A stretch of 27,443 nucleotides of DNA, taken from IMG/VR virus record IMGVR_UViG_3300009506_000173, positions 1-27,443 of that record; one strand, written 5' to 3'. Made by a program: the position numbers and the translations under genes. Positions 1 to 7,175 of this stretch are shown here, piece by piece. The notes beneath the pieces were generated by a model, which had not been told where the DNA came from, searched no databases, and saw only the letters and a program-made list of their open reading frames with translations. Position 1 is the first letter of the stretch, and each line of letters opens with the position of its first letter. The stretch is from a virus.

Positions 1-1
1 G

Positions 2-616
2 CTTTCCAGGACGCTCTATTTTCAAATGATAGGGCGCGGCCTGCGTCCTGCCCTTGGGAAGGCCCACTGCGTGATTCTGGACCATGTAGGGAACCTTCAG
101 GAACACGGGCATCCCCTCGAGCCTTATGATTGGCAGTTCCACGGGCGGGAGAAGCGCACAGGAGGCGAAGGCATATCCCGGTCGGTCCTTCGCCTGTGCG
201 ATAAGTGCTTTCTGTACTATGAGGGCGAAACATGTCCGAACTGCGGAGGCCAACGCAAGGCAAAGAAGCGCACGGACCTGGAGGAAGTGGACGGGCGCCT
301 TGTGGAGATCAAGGGGCCGAAGGTGGACCTGAAACCGAAGACGCCCGAGCAAAAACAGGAACTGGAGGACCGCGTTAACGAACTGGTCGACAAATGCCAA
401 ATCAACCCCGACGACAACGTGCTCGAGATAGACCTCTCGGCGGTGACCGAACTGTTAATGATTGCCGAAGGGATGGGTTACGATGCGCGGTGGGTTTACC
501 ATCGGGTGTCCGTGGATATGAGGACCGTGAATTATCCCCTGCTTCACGCCATTGCCAAGGTCAAAGGCTACAAGCCCGGATGGGCTTACTACCAAGGGAA
601 GGAACTTGCCAAATGA
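2..616 (+). CDS. SF2 (DEAD/DEAH-type) helicase, C-terminal part, cut by the left edge
   Basis: The frame is open from base 2, so this is the 3' end of a longer gene and not a gene starting at the ATG at 26. The first residues contain helicase motif VI (FQMIGRGLRP), followed by a CVILDH segment and a DW pair, as in phage SF2 helicases related to type III restriction subunits. A zinc ribbon follows (CDKC and CPNC, about 197-244). The tail ends in GYKPGWAYYQGKEL, a C-terminal signature I associate with this phage helicase group. Family knowledge: these ATP-driven DNA translocases act in phage replication or recombination. The Walker A and B motifs would lie to the left of the window and cannot be checked. 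The stop overlaps the next gene by ATGA (613-616). Which helicase subfamily this is remains open. Confidence 0.85.
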   Translation, partial: LSRTLYFQMIGRGLRPALGKAHCVILDHVGNLQEHGHPLEPYDWQFHGREKRTGGEGISRSVLRLCDKCFLYYEGETCPNCGGQRKAKKRTDLEEVDGRLVEIKGPKVDLKPKTPEQKQELEDRVNELVDKCQINPDDNVLEIDLSAVTELLMIAEGMGYDARWVYHRVSVDMRTVNYPLLHAIAKVKGYKPGWAYYQGKELAK

Positions 617-801
617 AAAACGAAATACACCCCGTAAAGGAAACACTCCTGCTGTTATGGCTTATCCCGTTGGGGGGCCTTCTCCGGCTCCTGGACCGAA
701 GCGCGGATGACTGTGTCAAGTGGTACAAGCGGTACCACGCCGCCGGATGCTACATCGCGAACTATATCGAGCGCACAATGAAAAAAAATAATCATAAATA
801 G
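613..801 (+). CDS. Small hypothetical protein with one hydrophobic segment (62 aa)
   Basis: The start ATG overlaps the helicase stop (ATGA), which indicates translational coupling. The 62-residue product has a Leu-rich hydrophobic stretch at about residues 11-25 (LLLLWLIPLGGLLRLL), then a basic/aromatic tail with two Cys and a Lys-rich end. It could be a small membrane protein with one short helix, or a small soluble helical protein. I do not recognise the family. The ATGA junction and the in-frame stop just before an AT-rich intergenic region support a real gene. A longer reading of the same frame from 394 is ruled out because it would lie inside the helicase. Confidence 0.6.
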   Translation: MKNEIHPVKETLLLLWLIPLGGLLRLLDRSADDCVKWYKRYHAAGCYIANYIERTMKKNNHK

Positions 802-854
802 CGCAAGGCATTGTTTTTATTGCAAATAAAAAATTGATTATTCGCGCCTTACCT

Positions 855-894
855 CTTGACATTTATTATATTTTTCTGTTATAATTAAGTCAAG
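855..894. repeat. Imperfect inverted repeat enclosing the promoter (possible operator)
   Basis: CTTGAC (855-860) is repeated inverted as GTCAAG (889-894). The similarity extends inward as CTTGACATTTATTATA against CTTGACTTAATTATA on the other strand, with one gap. The left arm contains the -35 box and the right arm follows directly on the -10 box, which is where a dimeric repressor would bind. Part of the symmetry could be coincidence of two AT-rich promoter elements. Confidence 0.4.
856..885 (+). promoter_or_regulatory. Consensus sigma70-type promoter
   Basis: TTGACA (856-861) and TATAAT (880-885) match the -35 and -10 consensus exactly and are separated by 18 bp of AT-rich DNA. The predicted start of transcription is near 892, just before the ribosome binding site (AAGGAGG, 902-908) of the gene at 917. 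It would drive the 45-aa gene and the deformylase gene. The rest of the 802-916 intergenic region holds only AT-rich sequence. Confidence 0.8.
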
Positions 895-916
895 AAAAGA
901 AAAGGAGGCGCATACA

Positions 917-1054
917 ATGATTAAGAAGGGCGACAAAATAAAGACAGCATACGGCGAGAGGGGCACGGTCATCAGGGTTCTCGGCACCTCAGTATTTACG
1001 ACCATAGACAACGGCAGCTACGTTCACATAACCAAGCTGACGGTTATTGGATAA
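917..1054 (+). CDS. Small KOW/SH3-barrel-like protein (45 aa)
   Basis: The start is set by AAGGAGG at 902-908, eight bases before the ATG, directly downstream of a consensus promoter. The product has the pattern of a small beta barrel: MIKKGDKI...GERGTVIRVLGTSVFTTIDNG...HITKL. This resembles KOW/SH3-like motifs, with a GxxGxV turn and alternating beta residues. Such domains bind RNA, DNA or protein partners; the partner here is unknown. It lies 15 bp upstream of the deformylase gene and shares its promoter. It is too short for most gene callers, but promoter, ribosome binding site and composition all support it. Confidence 0.78.
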   Translation: MIKKGDKIKTAYGERGTVIRVLGTSVFTTIDNGSYVHITKLTVIG

Positions 1055-1069
1055 CCGAAAGGGGAAATA

Positions 1070-1483
1070 ATGCCAATCAAACCCATCGTACAGGATCGAG
1101 CCGAACTGAAGAAACCATGCAGGGAAACCACGCCCGAAGAGGCCCTACCGGTCATCATGGACCTTATGGACACCGCCCACCGCCACAAAAAACGCTGCGT
1201 CGGGCTTGCCGCAAATCAGATCGGTTCGAATTTGCGGGTGTTCGTCGTCAAGGTGCGGGGGAAATTCGTCGCCTTCATTAATCCGGAATGCCACGGGTTG
1301 AAGCCCAGGGTAAAGACTATCGAGGGATGCTTGAGTTTCCCAGGGCAGGAAACGGAAACAAGGCGCTACCCGCTTATAATGACATCCCCTCCCAGGGGCA
1401 AGAAAAAGGGCCTTGTGCTTGACGGTATCGCGGCCATAGCCTTTCAGCATGAACTGGATCACTTAAACGGGGTGACAATATGA
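1070..1483 (+). CDS. def: Peptide deformylase, phage type
   Basis: Peptide deformylase removes the formyl group from the N-terminal methionine of new proteins. All three family motifs are present in the 137-residue product: motif I GLAANQ (residues 45-50), motif II EGCLS with metal ligand Cys87, and motif III HELDH with ligands His127 and His131 and catalytic Glu128. The protein stops six residues after motif III, so it lacks the C-terminal helix of bacterial deformylases, as I recall for other phage deformylases. A ribosome binding site (GAAAGGGG) precedes the ATG. It shares a promoter with the KOW-like gene at 917. By family knowledge the enzyme should be active. That it supports translation of phage proteins during infection is inference. 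Confidence 0.93.
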   Translation: MPIKPIVQDRAELKKPCRETTPEEALPVIMDLMDTAHRHKKRCVGLAANQIGSNLRVFVVKVRGKFVAFINPECHGLKPRVKTIEGCLSFPGQETETRRYPLIMTSPPRGKKKGLVLDGIAAIAFQHELDHLNGVTI

Positions 1484-1500
1484 ACAACGCGCTAGAGGCT

Positions 1501-1905
1501 TTAATCGGGACTATTGCTTTTTTCGCTGGACTCGGGGCCTTGTGGCTTATGTGTAAGGCTTCCCTGTCCGCTATCGATAATATGAAAGCCCCCCATGTCA
1601 AGAATCAGATCCCGAAAAGAGGACTGCGCCTTGGACATTCGACCAGTGACCTTGACTTCTACCCCGGTGAAGACGGCCAACTTCTGCCCGATCATGTCAG
1701 GGGTTATTTCAAGGACCGTGAAGCCGGCCAGGTCCGGCCAACCGATCGGGGCCGCGTGAAGCGGTCGGGGATCCGCAAGAACAATGGAATCGGGGGACCG
1801 GCGAAGAACCTTTCCGGCCCACCCCATACCGGAATTTATACGAAACAGCCGCTGATTCGGCGGTAGACTTGAGAGGATTTCGCGTATGCGGTCCTTTTCG
1901 TTCAT
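1501..1905 (-). CDS. VRR-NUC domain nuclease (134 aa)
   Basis: The product follows the VRR-NUC pattern of small phage nucleases in the PD-(D/E)XK superfamily: LFRINSG near residues 20-26, PRPLH then GWPDLAG with Asp58, an ITPD...AVFTGVEVK strand with Glu83 and Lys85, and GRMSKAQ with Gln94 followed by a GG turn. Family members are structure-specific nucleases or Holliday-junction resolvase-like enzymes acting in DNA processing. The last 25 or so residues are low-complexity and may be unimportant. The gene is antisense to the plus-strand genes around it. No Shine-Dalgarno sequence precedes the ATG, but TATAAT lies only five bases upstream, which suggests a leaderless transcript. The overlapping plus-strand ORF (1480-1866) is treated as a shadow. 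Confidence 0.85.
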   Translation of the reverse strand: MNEKDRIREILSSLPPNQRLFRINSGMGWAGKVLRRSPDSIVLADPRPLHAAPIGWPDLAGFTVLEITPDMIGQKLAVFTGVEVKVTGRMSKAQSSFRDLILDMGGFHIIDSGQGSLTHKPQGPESSEKSNSPD

Positions 1906-1910
1906 GACTT

Positions 1911-1916
1911 ATTATA
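1911..1916 (-). promoter_or_regulatory. Possible -10 box for a leaderless VRR-NUC mRNA
   Basis: On the minus strand TATAAT lies at 1916-1911, five bases before the ATG at 1905. A transcript starting six to eight bases after this box would begin at or within the start codon. No good -35 box is seen 16-18 bp upstream (the nearest is TTCTTC-like), so the promoter is tentative. Confidence 0.35.
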
Positions 1917-1932
1917 ACACAAGGAGGAGAAT

Positions 1933-2493
1933 ATGAAGAACAGAGGGAGATGGATAATAGCGCTGATAATAATAATTTTTATCTGCGCATGTGGAAACAG
2001 TGGTGGAGGACATAAAACGCCTCCGGATTTTCCGCCCGTAATAACCAATGCGCCAATCGAATTTTCATGTCTTGGGGTCAATAACGAGATAGTCTGCTCG
2101 AGTATCGAAGAAACCCCAGGAATATGGAACTCAGGAGCCGTTCAGATCACAGGAAGCCCAATGCCAATGGATTTCATGAACGTGGAGGTCGTAAACAACG
2201 GATTGATGAACGCAGCCTTTTTTATCTACAGCGATGTCCATATTTCCGGATGTTGGGATGGGGTCATAGTCTCGGATGCAATTACCCTAATGCCCGGGGA
2301 TTCCTTTGCGTTCTCTGAATTACTATGGAATTACAGATGTGGAATGCTTGGATATCAGGATGCGCTTGTCTCGATTTACAACGCCGTCGATTTTGACTCT
2401 TCAAGCATGAATCCGATTAACTATCCACGCACGGATCTGATAGCAAATGCCATTGTTCACTGGGATAACAGACTACCAGGCGACATGCCATAA
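1933..2493 (+). CDS. Putative phage-encoded lipoprotein (186 aa)
   Basis: The N-terminus is a typical lipoprotein signal: a basic start (MKNRGR), a hydrophobic core rich in Ile, and an ICAC lipobox with the lipidated Cys at residue 20, followed by a Gly/Ser linker. The mature part is Asn- and Pro-rich with several Cys and no recognised domain. An AAGGAGGAG ribosome binding site precedes the ATG. It is the last plus-strand gene and ends next to the terminator at 2494. Phage lipoproteins often act in lysogenic conversion, superinfection exclusion or as outer spanins; none of these is shown here. The size and lack of Pro-rich spanin features argue against an outer spanin. Confidence 0.75.
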   Translation: MKNRGRWIIALIIIIFICACGNSGGGHKTPPDFPPVITNAPIEFSCLGVNNEIVCSSIEETPGIWNSGAVQITGSPMPMDFMNVEVVNNGLMNAAFFIYSDVHISGCWDGVIVSDAITLMPGDSFAFSELLWNYRCGMLGYQDALVSIYNAVDFDSSSMNPINYPRTDLIANAIVHWDNRLPGDMP

Positions 2494-2526
2494 AAAAAGG
2501 GGGCCGAGAATATCGGCCCCCTTTTT
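2494..2526. terminator. Bidirectional rho-independent terminator
   Basis: A 9-bp perfect stem (GGGGGCCGA, 2499-2507, paired with TCGGCCCCC, 2513-2521) with a 5-base loop is flanked by A5 on the left and T5 on the right, so it can stop transcription in both directions. It sits directly after the lipoprotein stop codon and 9 bp from the end of the convergent late operon. Confidence 0.93.
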
Positions 2527-2535
2527 GTTTCATGC

Positions 2536-3306
2536 CTAGCCATACAAGGCTACGATTTCCTGAAGTCTTCCCTGATAATAATTCTGAGACTGTTCGAGCG
2601 CATCGGGCGCATTCTCGATCTCGAGCCTGATTCTTATGTCTTTTGCCAGATTCATTGCCTTGGCTATTGCCAGTTTCTTTTCCTCTGCCTTCTGGATTAC
2701 GGAAAGCCCCGAAACCCTGTCATGCTCGATTTCAAGATATTGCGCCTCGGTAACGTTTGCCTCAAGGGTGGCCCCGACAGGCACCTTATCTCCTAATTTT
2801 ACAACTTTGCCATGTTTCCATTTTCCTGATATCTTATGAAAATATGTGGTGCCGCGCTGATCTGGTATTTCTATACCGTCAAGGCTTACCAAAACGCCCG
2901 CTGGGGCCTGTTTTATGGCCTCTGACAGCCTCAAAGCCTCAGTGGCCTCTACTATCTCCTCTTGCCTCTTTGGCTCGAAATAAACGGCATTTTCGAGCCT
3001 CAGTTCCCTTATTTTATCCTCAAGGGCGCCGGCAAGGTCCATCAGTTCGGCCTGTAATCCCTCCATGGCTTCCATGGCGGATTTATAGGCACTTTCGTTA
3101 TTGCTTTTCCTTGCCTGGATAAGCGCCCTGTAGGCTTCATTGTATTCCGCCTTCTTTGCCTCGAGGGCCTTATGTTCATCCGTTGCGGGGACAAGCTCAA
3201 CCAGAGCCGCTTTTGTTGCTTCAGGATCCATCATGGGAGAATCAAAACCCACGATGATTTTGTGGCCATCCGTTTCTTTATAAATTACTATTTTCTTGTC
3301 GTTCAT
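2536..3306 (-). CDS. Coiled-coil protein at the end of the tail operon, unknown function (256 aa)
   Basis: This is the last gene of the late operon. I place the start at the ATG at 3306 because AGAGGAAGG lies seven or so bases upstream. The ATG at 3336 would overlap the fibre gene by 19 bp and has no such site. The product starts with a short beta segment, then a long Ala/Glu/Lys-rich helical stretch (about residues 45-130), a central part with GTTYFHKISGKWKHG and VPVGATLE resembling a small beta domain, and a helical C-terminus. The position next to the tail-collar fibre is where Mu-like phages keep fibre assembly proteins, so a fibre chaperone or fibre-associated role is plausible but unproven. 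I do not recognise the family. Confidence 0.72.
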   Translation of the reverse strand: MNDKKIVIYKETDGHKIIVGFDSPMMDPEATKAALVELVPATDEHKALEAKKAEYNEAYRALIQARKSNNESAYKSAMEAMEGLQAELMDLAGALEDKIRELRLENAVYFEPKRQEEIVEATEALRLSEAIKQAPAGVLVSLDGIEIPDQRGTTYFHKISGKWKHGKVVKLGDKVPVGATLEANVTEAQYLEIEHDRVSGLSVIQKAEEKKLAIAKAMNLAKDIRIRLEIENAPDALEQSQNYYQGRLQEIVALYG

Positions 3307-3317
3307 TGTTCCTTCCT

Positions 3318-4133
3318 CTAGTACCAGATAACCCATTTTGTCGAGTAGTTCGTCATGCGGGATTCCGATGATGTTCTCGGTGTCCCGTTTGTCCCATCGT
3401 CTTTAGGCGAACTTGCCAATCCCTGACGGTCTGGCGTCGCCACATTCTCGGCGGTACATTTCGTAGCAGATCCCGGCGCCTCGCTTGCGGTTGTCCCATA
3501 TACGAATTCGGCATTGACGGAATCCTCTGCCATGCCATTGTAATGTATATGGCCCTGCAAAGCGTCAAGCTGTATGTCTCCGAGATACCTTGAGGCTCCG
3601 TCCGGATCCACGCTGGCCGCAACGTCAAGTCCTCGTGGTGCGTATCCTCTTGTATCCGGAAGTATCAGATATGCTCCGGTTGTATTTGGGCTTGAGCCAT
3701 CGGAATTGTCGGCCCTGAAATATCCGCCGCCGGCAGCGGCCACTGCCGCGTTATTTGCATCTCCTACATAACAGGCTGCATCAAGGTCGGGATAGTTAGC
3801 CCTGAGAATTCCCTGTCCATTGAGCAATAAACACCTATGGCCTGTCGTACCTGGGTCCGAAGCAAGATGCCATTCCTGCACAGTTCCAGGCGCCCCTCCA
3901 AATCCTTTATGGAGGGCTTCCCTGATCTGCGAGTTGGTATCAGACTCCACGACACCGTTGGGCGATAATCCGGCTCGATTAAGTATCATCTGCCATATGC
4001 CCCACATGCTGTCGTTTATCATGTTCGCCACGAATTCGGTGCCATCGGTTGCCGAAGGTCCGCTGGCGTTTACCGCCAGTATGTTCGGGAACGAACCGCT
4101 GAAATTAATGAAAGCCGAAGCATAATCCAGCAT
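3318..4133 (-). CDS. Tail fibre protein with tail-collar domain (271 aa)
   Basis: The C-terminal half follows the phage tail-collar pattern: LPDTRGYAPRGLD at about residues 158-170, a DGASRYLGD...DALQGHIHY segment with His195 and His197, and the closing MTNYSTKWVIWY. In such fibres the HxH motifs bind metal ions in a trimeric distal domain. The N-terminal 80 residues (SMWGIWQMILNRAG...) likely form the attachment to the baseplate. It is short for a fibre, so it may be a collar/tip protein or use another protein as shaft. A good ribosome binding site (AGGAGG) precedes the ATG. It follows the gp48 homologue, where Mu encodes its fibre. Role: receptor recognition, inferred from family and position. 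Confidence 0.85.
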   Translation of the reverse strand: MLDYASAFINFSGSFPNILAVNASGPSATDGTEFVANMINDSMWGIWQMILNRAGLSPNGVVESDTNSQIREALHKGFGGAPGTVQEWHLASDPGTTGHRCLLLNGQGILRANYPDLDAACYVGDANNAAVAAAGGGYFRADNSDGSSPNTTGAYLILPDTRGYAPRGLDVAASVDPDGASRYLGDIQLDALQGHIHYNGMAEDSVNAEFVYGTTASEAPGSATKCTAENVATPDRQGLASSPKDDGTNGTPRTSSESRMTNYSTKWVIWY

Positions 4134-4149
4134 CTTCCAATCCTCCTGT

Positions 4150-5403
4150 CTATGTGAAAGTAATTACAAGTGCCGCCCATGAATGTAACGGCTTGTATTT
4201 TAAAATCAAACGTAGAAATTCATCCTCGCGGGTTCCGTCGACCGTTGCGTTAGCTATTGCCGTTATGGATTGCTTGTCCGATCTGTAAAGCTCGACATCA
4301 TCCATAAAAGCCGTCCCCGTAGGAGTTCCATCCCATTCATGCCTTATCCTTATCTTGCGTGCGCTGATGGGAATATCATAATCAGCATTGAAAGTCGGGT
4401 ACCCGATTGTTTTCTCCAGTTGTTCGTATCCTGAAGTCACAGCCGTCTTATCCAGAAGCGTGATAGAAGATATCAACATATCATCGGCGTCCCTGAATTC
4501 TAGGATATTCTTATAATTGCCGGCCGTATAAGCTGTCACATCATTTTTTATTTTTACTGTATAAAGCCGAAGCGGATCGATATCGTATGATATGCTTTCG
4601 GCTCCTAAAAGATCCGCACCGATAGCCACAAGTTTTGAACAATAGGTCCCGGATGCCGGATTGATATTATCGATCGTAGAATTGTTTTGGGTCCAATCCG
4701 AAAAGCTGCCTGTTTCAAATCCTCCATTACTGATTAAATCGATATAACCATATGTGGCCGTGCCTCCGACAAAAAAGACAAATGGCCAATCGCCTGCTTC
4801 TGTCGGTATCGGATATTCTATTCGTTCGATTATCACGTCATCATATTCTCCAGCGCCATGTCCAATTCCTGCATATATGGTTCCGGCAACCGAAGTGAAT
4901 ATTTTTCTGGTTTTAAAAATTTCTCCATTTACAAGAAGAACCCCACCCGACCTTCCGGCAAAGGCATCATCCCTTCCGGCATATGCATTTCCTCCACCCG
5001 CTACCATTTGGAAAAGCTGGTCAAGGATCACTGCAGGATCTATCGTTGGGTCATTTTCATAAACAAAAACATTAAAACCGGAATTGTCAAAGACATTCTG
5101 TAAATCATCTATGGTTCCCGTTCCCTGTTCTCTATAGGCAAGCTGTGCAAGTCTCTGGCGCCGGGTCGCTTCGCTTATAAGAGAATTGGTCGGGATCCCA
5201 TATTCCTTTTCCAAATCAGATAATATGGTGGTTTTATTAGGATTTCGGATGTCTTTAATATCGACAAGGAAAGCCCTGAGAAATTCCATGTTGTCAGCGA
5301 TACCATCTAAAAGCTGATCGAGTTTCTCTTCCTCTTCAGGTTCCCACAATAACCCAGGTGGCAGCGCGTCATCGAGCATTTGCCTCATTAAATCTCTAGA
5401 CAT
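4150..5403 (-). CDS. Mu gp48-like (YmfQ/DUF2313) baseplate protein with inserted carbohydrate-binding-like domain
   Basis: Residues 1-120 match the gp48/YmfQ family: DDALPPGLLW, ISEATRRQRLAQLAYREQGTGTIDDLQ and YENDP. The last 30 residues (FLRLILKYKPLHSWAALVI) are the usual end of this family. Members are usually about 200 residues; this one has 417. The extra part includes a Gly-rich stretch (AYAGRDDAFAGR) and, at about residues 222-375, a module starting ISNGGFETGSFSDWT and ending FMDDVELY. That is the opening and closing pattern of CBM4/9-like or galactose-binding beta sandwiches. Family role: part of the baseplate wedge/fibre connector. The inserted domain suggests direct glycan contact by the baseplate (inference). 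The start follows GGAGG by eight bases and overlaps the upstream gene by 8 bp. Confidence 0.87.
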   Translation of the reverse strand: MSRDLMRQMLDDALPPGLLWEPEEEEKLDQLLDGIADNMEFLRAFLVDIKDIRNPNKTTILSDLEKEYGIPTNSLISEATRRQRLAQLAYREQGTGTIDDLQNVFDNSGFNVFVYENDPTIDPAVILDQLFQMVAGGGNAYAGRDDAFAGRSGGVLLVNGEIFKTRKIFTSVAGTIYAGIGHGAGEYDDVIIERIEYPIPTEAGDWPFVFFVGGTATYGYIDLISNGGFETGSFSDWTQNNSTIDNINPASGTYCSKLVAIGADLLGAESISYDIDPLRLYTVKIKNDVTAYTAGNYKNILEFRDADDMLISSITLLDKTAVTSGYEQLEKTIGYPTFNADYDIPISARKIRIRHEWDGTPTGTAFMDDVELYRSDKQSITAIANATVDGTREDEFLRLILKYKPLHSWAALVITFT

Positions 5404-6589
5404 ATGTTATGCCTCCAGAGGCCAGTTTTGCCAATTCGCCCTGTGACAACTGATAAGCCGGCAAGGAATCGCCCATGACGTCACTGAATGCCACGCTGTC
5501 GGCAGTTCCGCCGTTGGAGCTTAGAACATCAGCTACCACGTCCGAAACAGTGAGATCCGTTATTTTATCGTTACGGTCCACGATGCTGTCCAATCCGTCC
5601 ACATAAGGCTTGATACGCTGAAAATAATCTGAAAGCGCCGTCTGTATTTCGCTCTTCGCCTTGGCTTCCAGGTCCGAGGATATGGAGAGATTGTTTATCT
5701 GCACATAAAATGCGGTGCGAGTTATAGAAACCACGAATAGTGTATCGTCCGTCAATCCTAAAGGCTGTCGGGCAAGTCCTGTCACGGGATCAGTTGTTAT
5801 TGAGGTCCGGACCTCGTCAAGCAGGCTTTGGGGGGCAATTCCATCAACATCGATAGATGTCTCGGCCTGCACGTAAATCGTTCTATCTGGCGGGGTTGAT
5901 TCAAGCAAAAGAGCGACTGGTTTCCCTGCATATGGATAAGCCCGGGCAACTCCCGCTACTTCTTCGGCCCATGCCCTGTAATCAGCCGCATTCCCTCCTC
6001 CCGTGATATTCCTTATGGCATCGAGGATTCTAATGCGGAAAGATTCATCGGTTTCTTCGTCAGCGCCTGTGTTTGTTATAGCTGTAACCGTCGCCACTGT
6101 TTCGGCTCCAGCTACTTGTGTTCCTATATTTAGTTCATCACCTATCTGAAGGTTGCCCGCCACTCCAGGTTCTTCTGCGGTCATTGACAGTTCCGCCACT
6201 CCTGAAGTCGGGATGCCTATCGTAGCCGAACTGTCAAGAAAATAACGCATCCCGTTTGGGCTTCCGATAAAATCAATATTTTGAGATATGACGGTGCCGT
6301 TAGTCCCGGGCAGATCTGCCTCGATAACTGTGGCCTCTGCGGCCTTTCTTATCACTCCATATTCAGCCCCGAGCAGATCAAGGCCATCCCCAAAAGCGGT
6401 AATGGCCAGCATCTGTTTTAACTGGTAGGCCGCATAATTCTGGAGCGATTTTCCGCCGATAGCTTGCGCGGCCGCAAGCACACGATTAAAGGCTTTATCA
6501 TTCAGTGGGGTAGTCAGATTTAAGGCTGCCTCTAGATTGGCTAGGAATTGGTCCTTTAATTCCTGAAGTGTTTTGGTATCGTATGCCAT
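5396..6589 (-). CDS. Baseplate J-like protein (Mu gp47 family)
   Basis: This 397-residue protein belongs to the baseplate J/gp47 family, which forms the baseplate wedge with the gp48 and gp46 homologues. Visible family traits are an N-terminal helical part with FGDGLDLLGAEYG, a central beta region with PGVAGNLQIGDEL, the stretch ETDESFRIRILDAIRN...GGGNAADYRAWAEEVAGVARAYPY, and a C-terminal domain with YFQRIKPYVDG. The length is typical. The start codon overlaps the final base of the gp46 gene and the end overlaps the gp48 gene by 8 bp, so the three genes are probably translated together. Confidence 0.94.
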   Translation of the reverse strand: MAYDTKTLQELKDQFLANLEAALNLTTPLNDKAFNRVLAAAQAIGGKSLQNYAAYQLKQMLAITAFGDGLDLLGAEYGVIRKAAEATVIEADLPGTNGTVISQNIDFIGSPNGMRYFLDSSATIGIPTSGVAELSMTAEEPGVAGNLQIGDELNIGTQVAGAETVATVTAITNTGADEETDESFRIRILDAIRNITGGGNAADYRAWAEEVAGVARAYPYAGKPVALLLESTPPDRTIYVQAETSIDVDGIAPQSLLDEVRTSITTDPVTGLARQPLGLTDDTLFVVSITRTAFYVQINNLSISSDLEAKAKSEIQTALSDYFQRIKPYVDGLDSIVDRNDKITDLTVSDVVADVLSSNGGTADSVAFSDVMGDSLPAYQLSQGELAKLASGGITYV

Positions 6590-7029
6590 CAGGTATTCCT
6601 TTCGTGCGCGGGATTGACGGCCTGCGCCTGCCAGTTCAAGCCGTTGCGCGTAAGAATTATTGTCTGAGAATCCTGCCCGGGCGGTTCGAGTAAAATTACC
6701 ACTTCTATCTTGTTCGATTCAGGATTCGAGGCTTCCACTGTTATGCGCCCGAAGGCGGGATTAGTCAAGGCGCGAACGGCGGCCTGCTCAATATCTACAA
6801 GAGCCTGAAGGGTTAAAGGTTGCCGTGTTGCCTTGAGAAAATCGGAGCCGACTTGTTCATTGGTATCGCTGAAAAGGTAATTCCCCGCCCATCCCTCTTC
6901 AGTGAATAAGGCGATGATGGCAAGGTTCTCGAGCCCTTGGTCCATAATGGGCTGTCCGCCCTTGTATATCAATTTTGAGCCATCAGGGCCGAGGAAAAGT
7001 CGGGGATCTCCTGAAAAGATATCGACCAT
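6589..7029 (-). CDS. Phage GP46 family baseplate protein
   Basis: The 146-residue product has the GP46-type arrangement: DPRLFLGPDGSKLIYKGGQPIMDQGLENLAIIALFTEEGWAGN at the N-terminus, then a helical/beta part in which TLQALVDIEQAAVRAL is the recognisable stretch. Proteins of this family are small baseplate wedge or hub-proximal components, related in position to T4 gp25-like proteins. The order between the gp45 and gp47 homologues is the Mu order. The start has only a weak GGCGAG site two to eight bases upstream and follows the preceding small gene by 2 bp, so its translation may depend on that gene. Confidence 0.88.
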   Translation of the reverse strand: MVDIFSGDPRLFLGPDGSKLIYKGGQPIMDQGLENLAIIALFTEEGWAGNYLFSDTNEQVGSDFLKATRQPLTLQALVDIEQAAVRALTNPAFGRITVEASNPESNKIEVVILLEPPGQDSQTIILTRNGLNWQAQAVNPAHERNT

Positions 7030-7031
7030 GG

Positions 7032-7175
7032 CTACTCGCCTGTGTCCCCTGTGCCGGTTTCTCCCTGGTCATGGTCCTCGGGGGGGCCAGCTATAATAAA
7101 TGAAGGCCAACAAAATCCGGCCGCATCGAGTTCGTCAAGCAGGGGTGTGCTTATTTGTCCTAGCCCTATCATCAT
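7032..7175 (-). CDS. Small protein between gp45 and gp46 homologues (47 aa)
   Basis: The ORF begins MMIGLGQISTPLLDELDAAGF and ends in an acidic Gly/Thr-rich tail (HDQGETGTGDTGE). Its start overlaps the gp45 stop by ATGA and its stop lies 2 bp before the gp46 start, so it exactly fills the space between two conserved genes. This tight fit, in an operon without other gaps, is the main support. I recognise no domain. It could be a small baseplate component or only a coupling leader peptide that brings ribosomes to the gp46 gene. Confidence 0.55.
   Translation of the reverse strand: MMIGLGQISTPLLDELDAAGFCWPSFIIAGPPEDHDQGETGTGDTGE

Noticed and set aside
802-855. Possible terminator after the 62-aa gene (GCAAGGC against GCCTTAC)
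   Set aside because: The arms are imperfect and about 30 bases apart, with no T-run following the second arm.
1480-1866. Plus-strand ORF of 128 codons after the deformylase, ATGA-coupled, with a hydrophobic start
   Set aside because: Most of it is antisense to the clear VRR-NUC gene, and its residues after about 40 look like a shadow (Gly/Arg-rich, no domain). A short membrane peptide at its start cannot be excluded.
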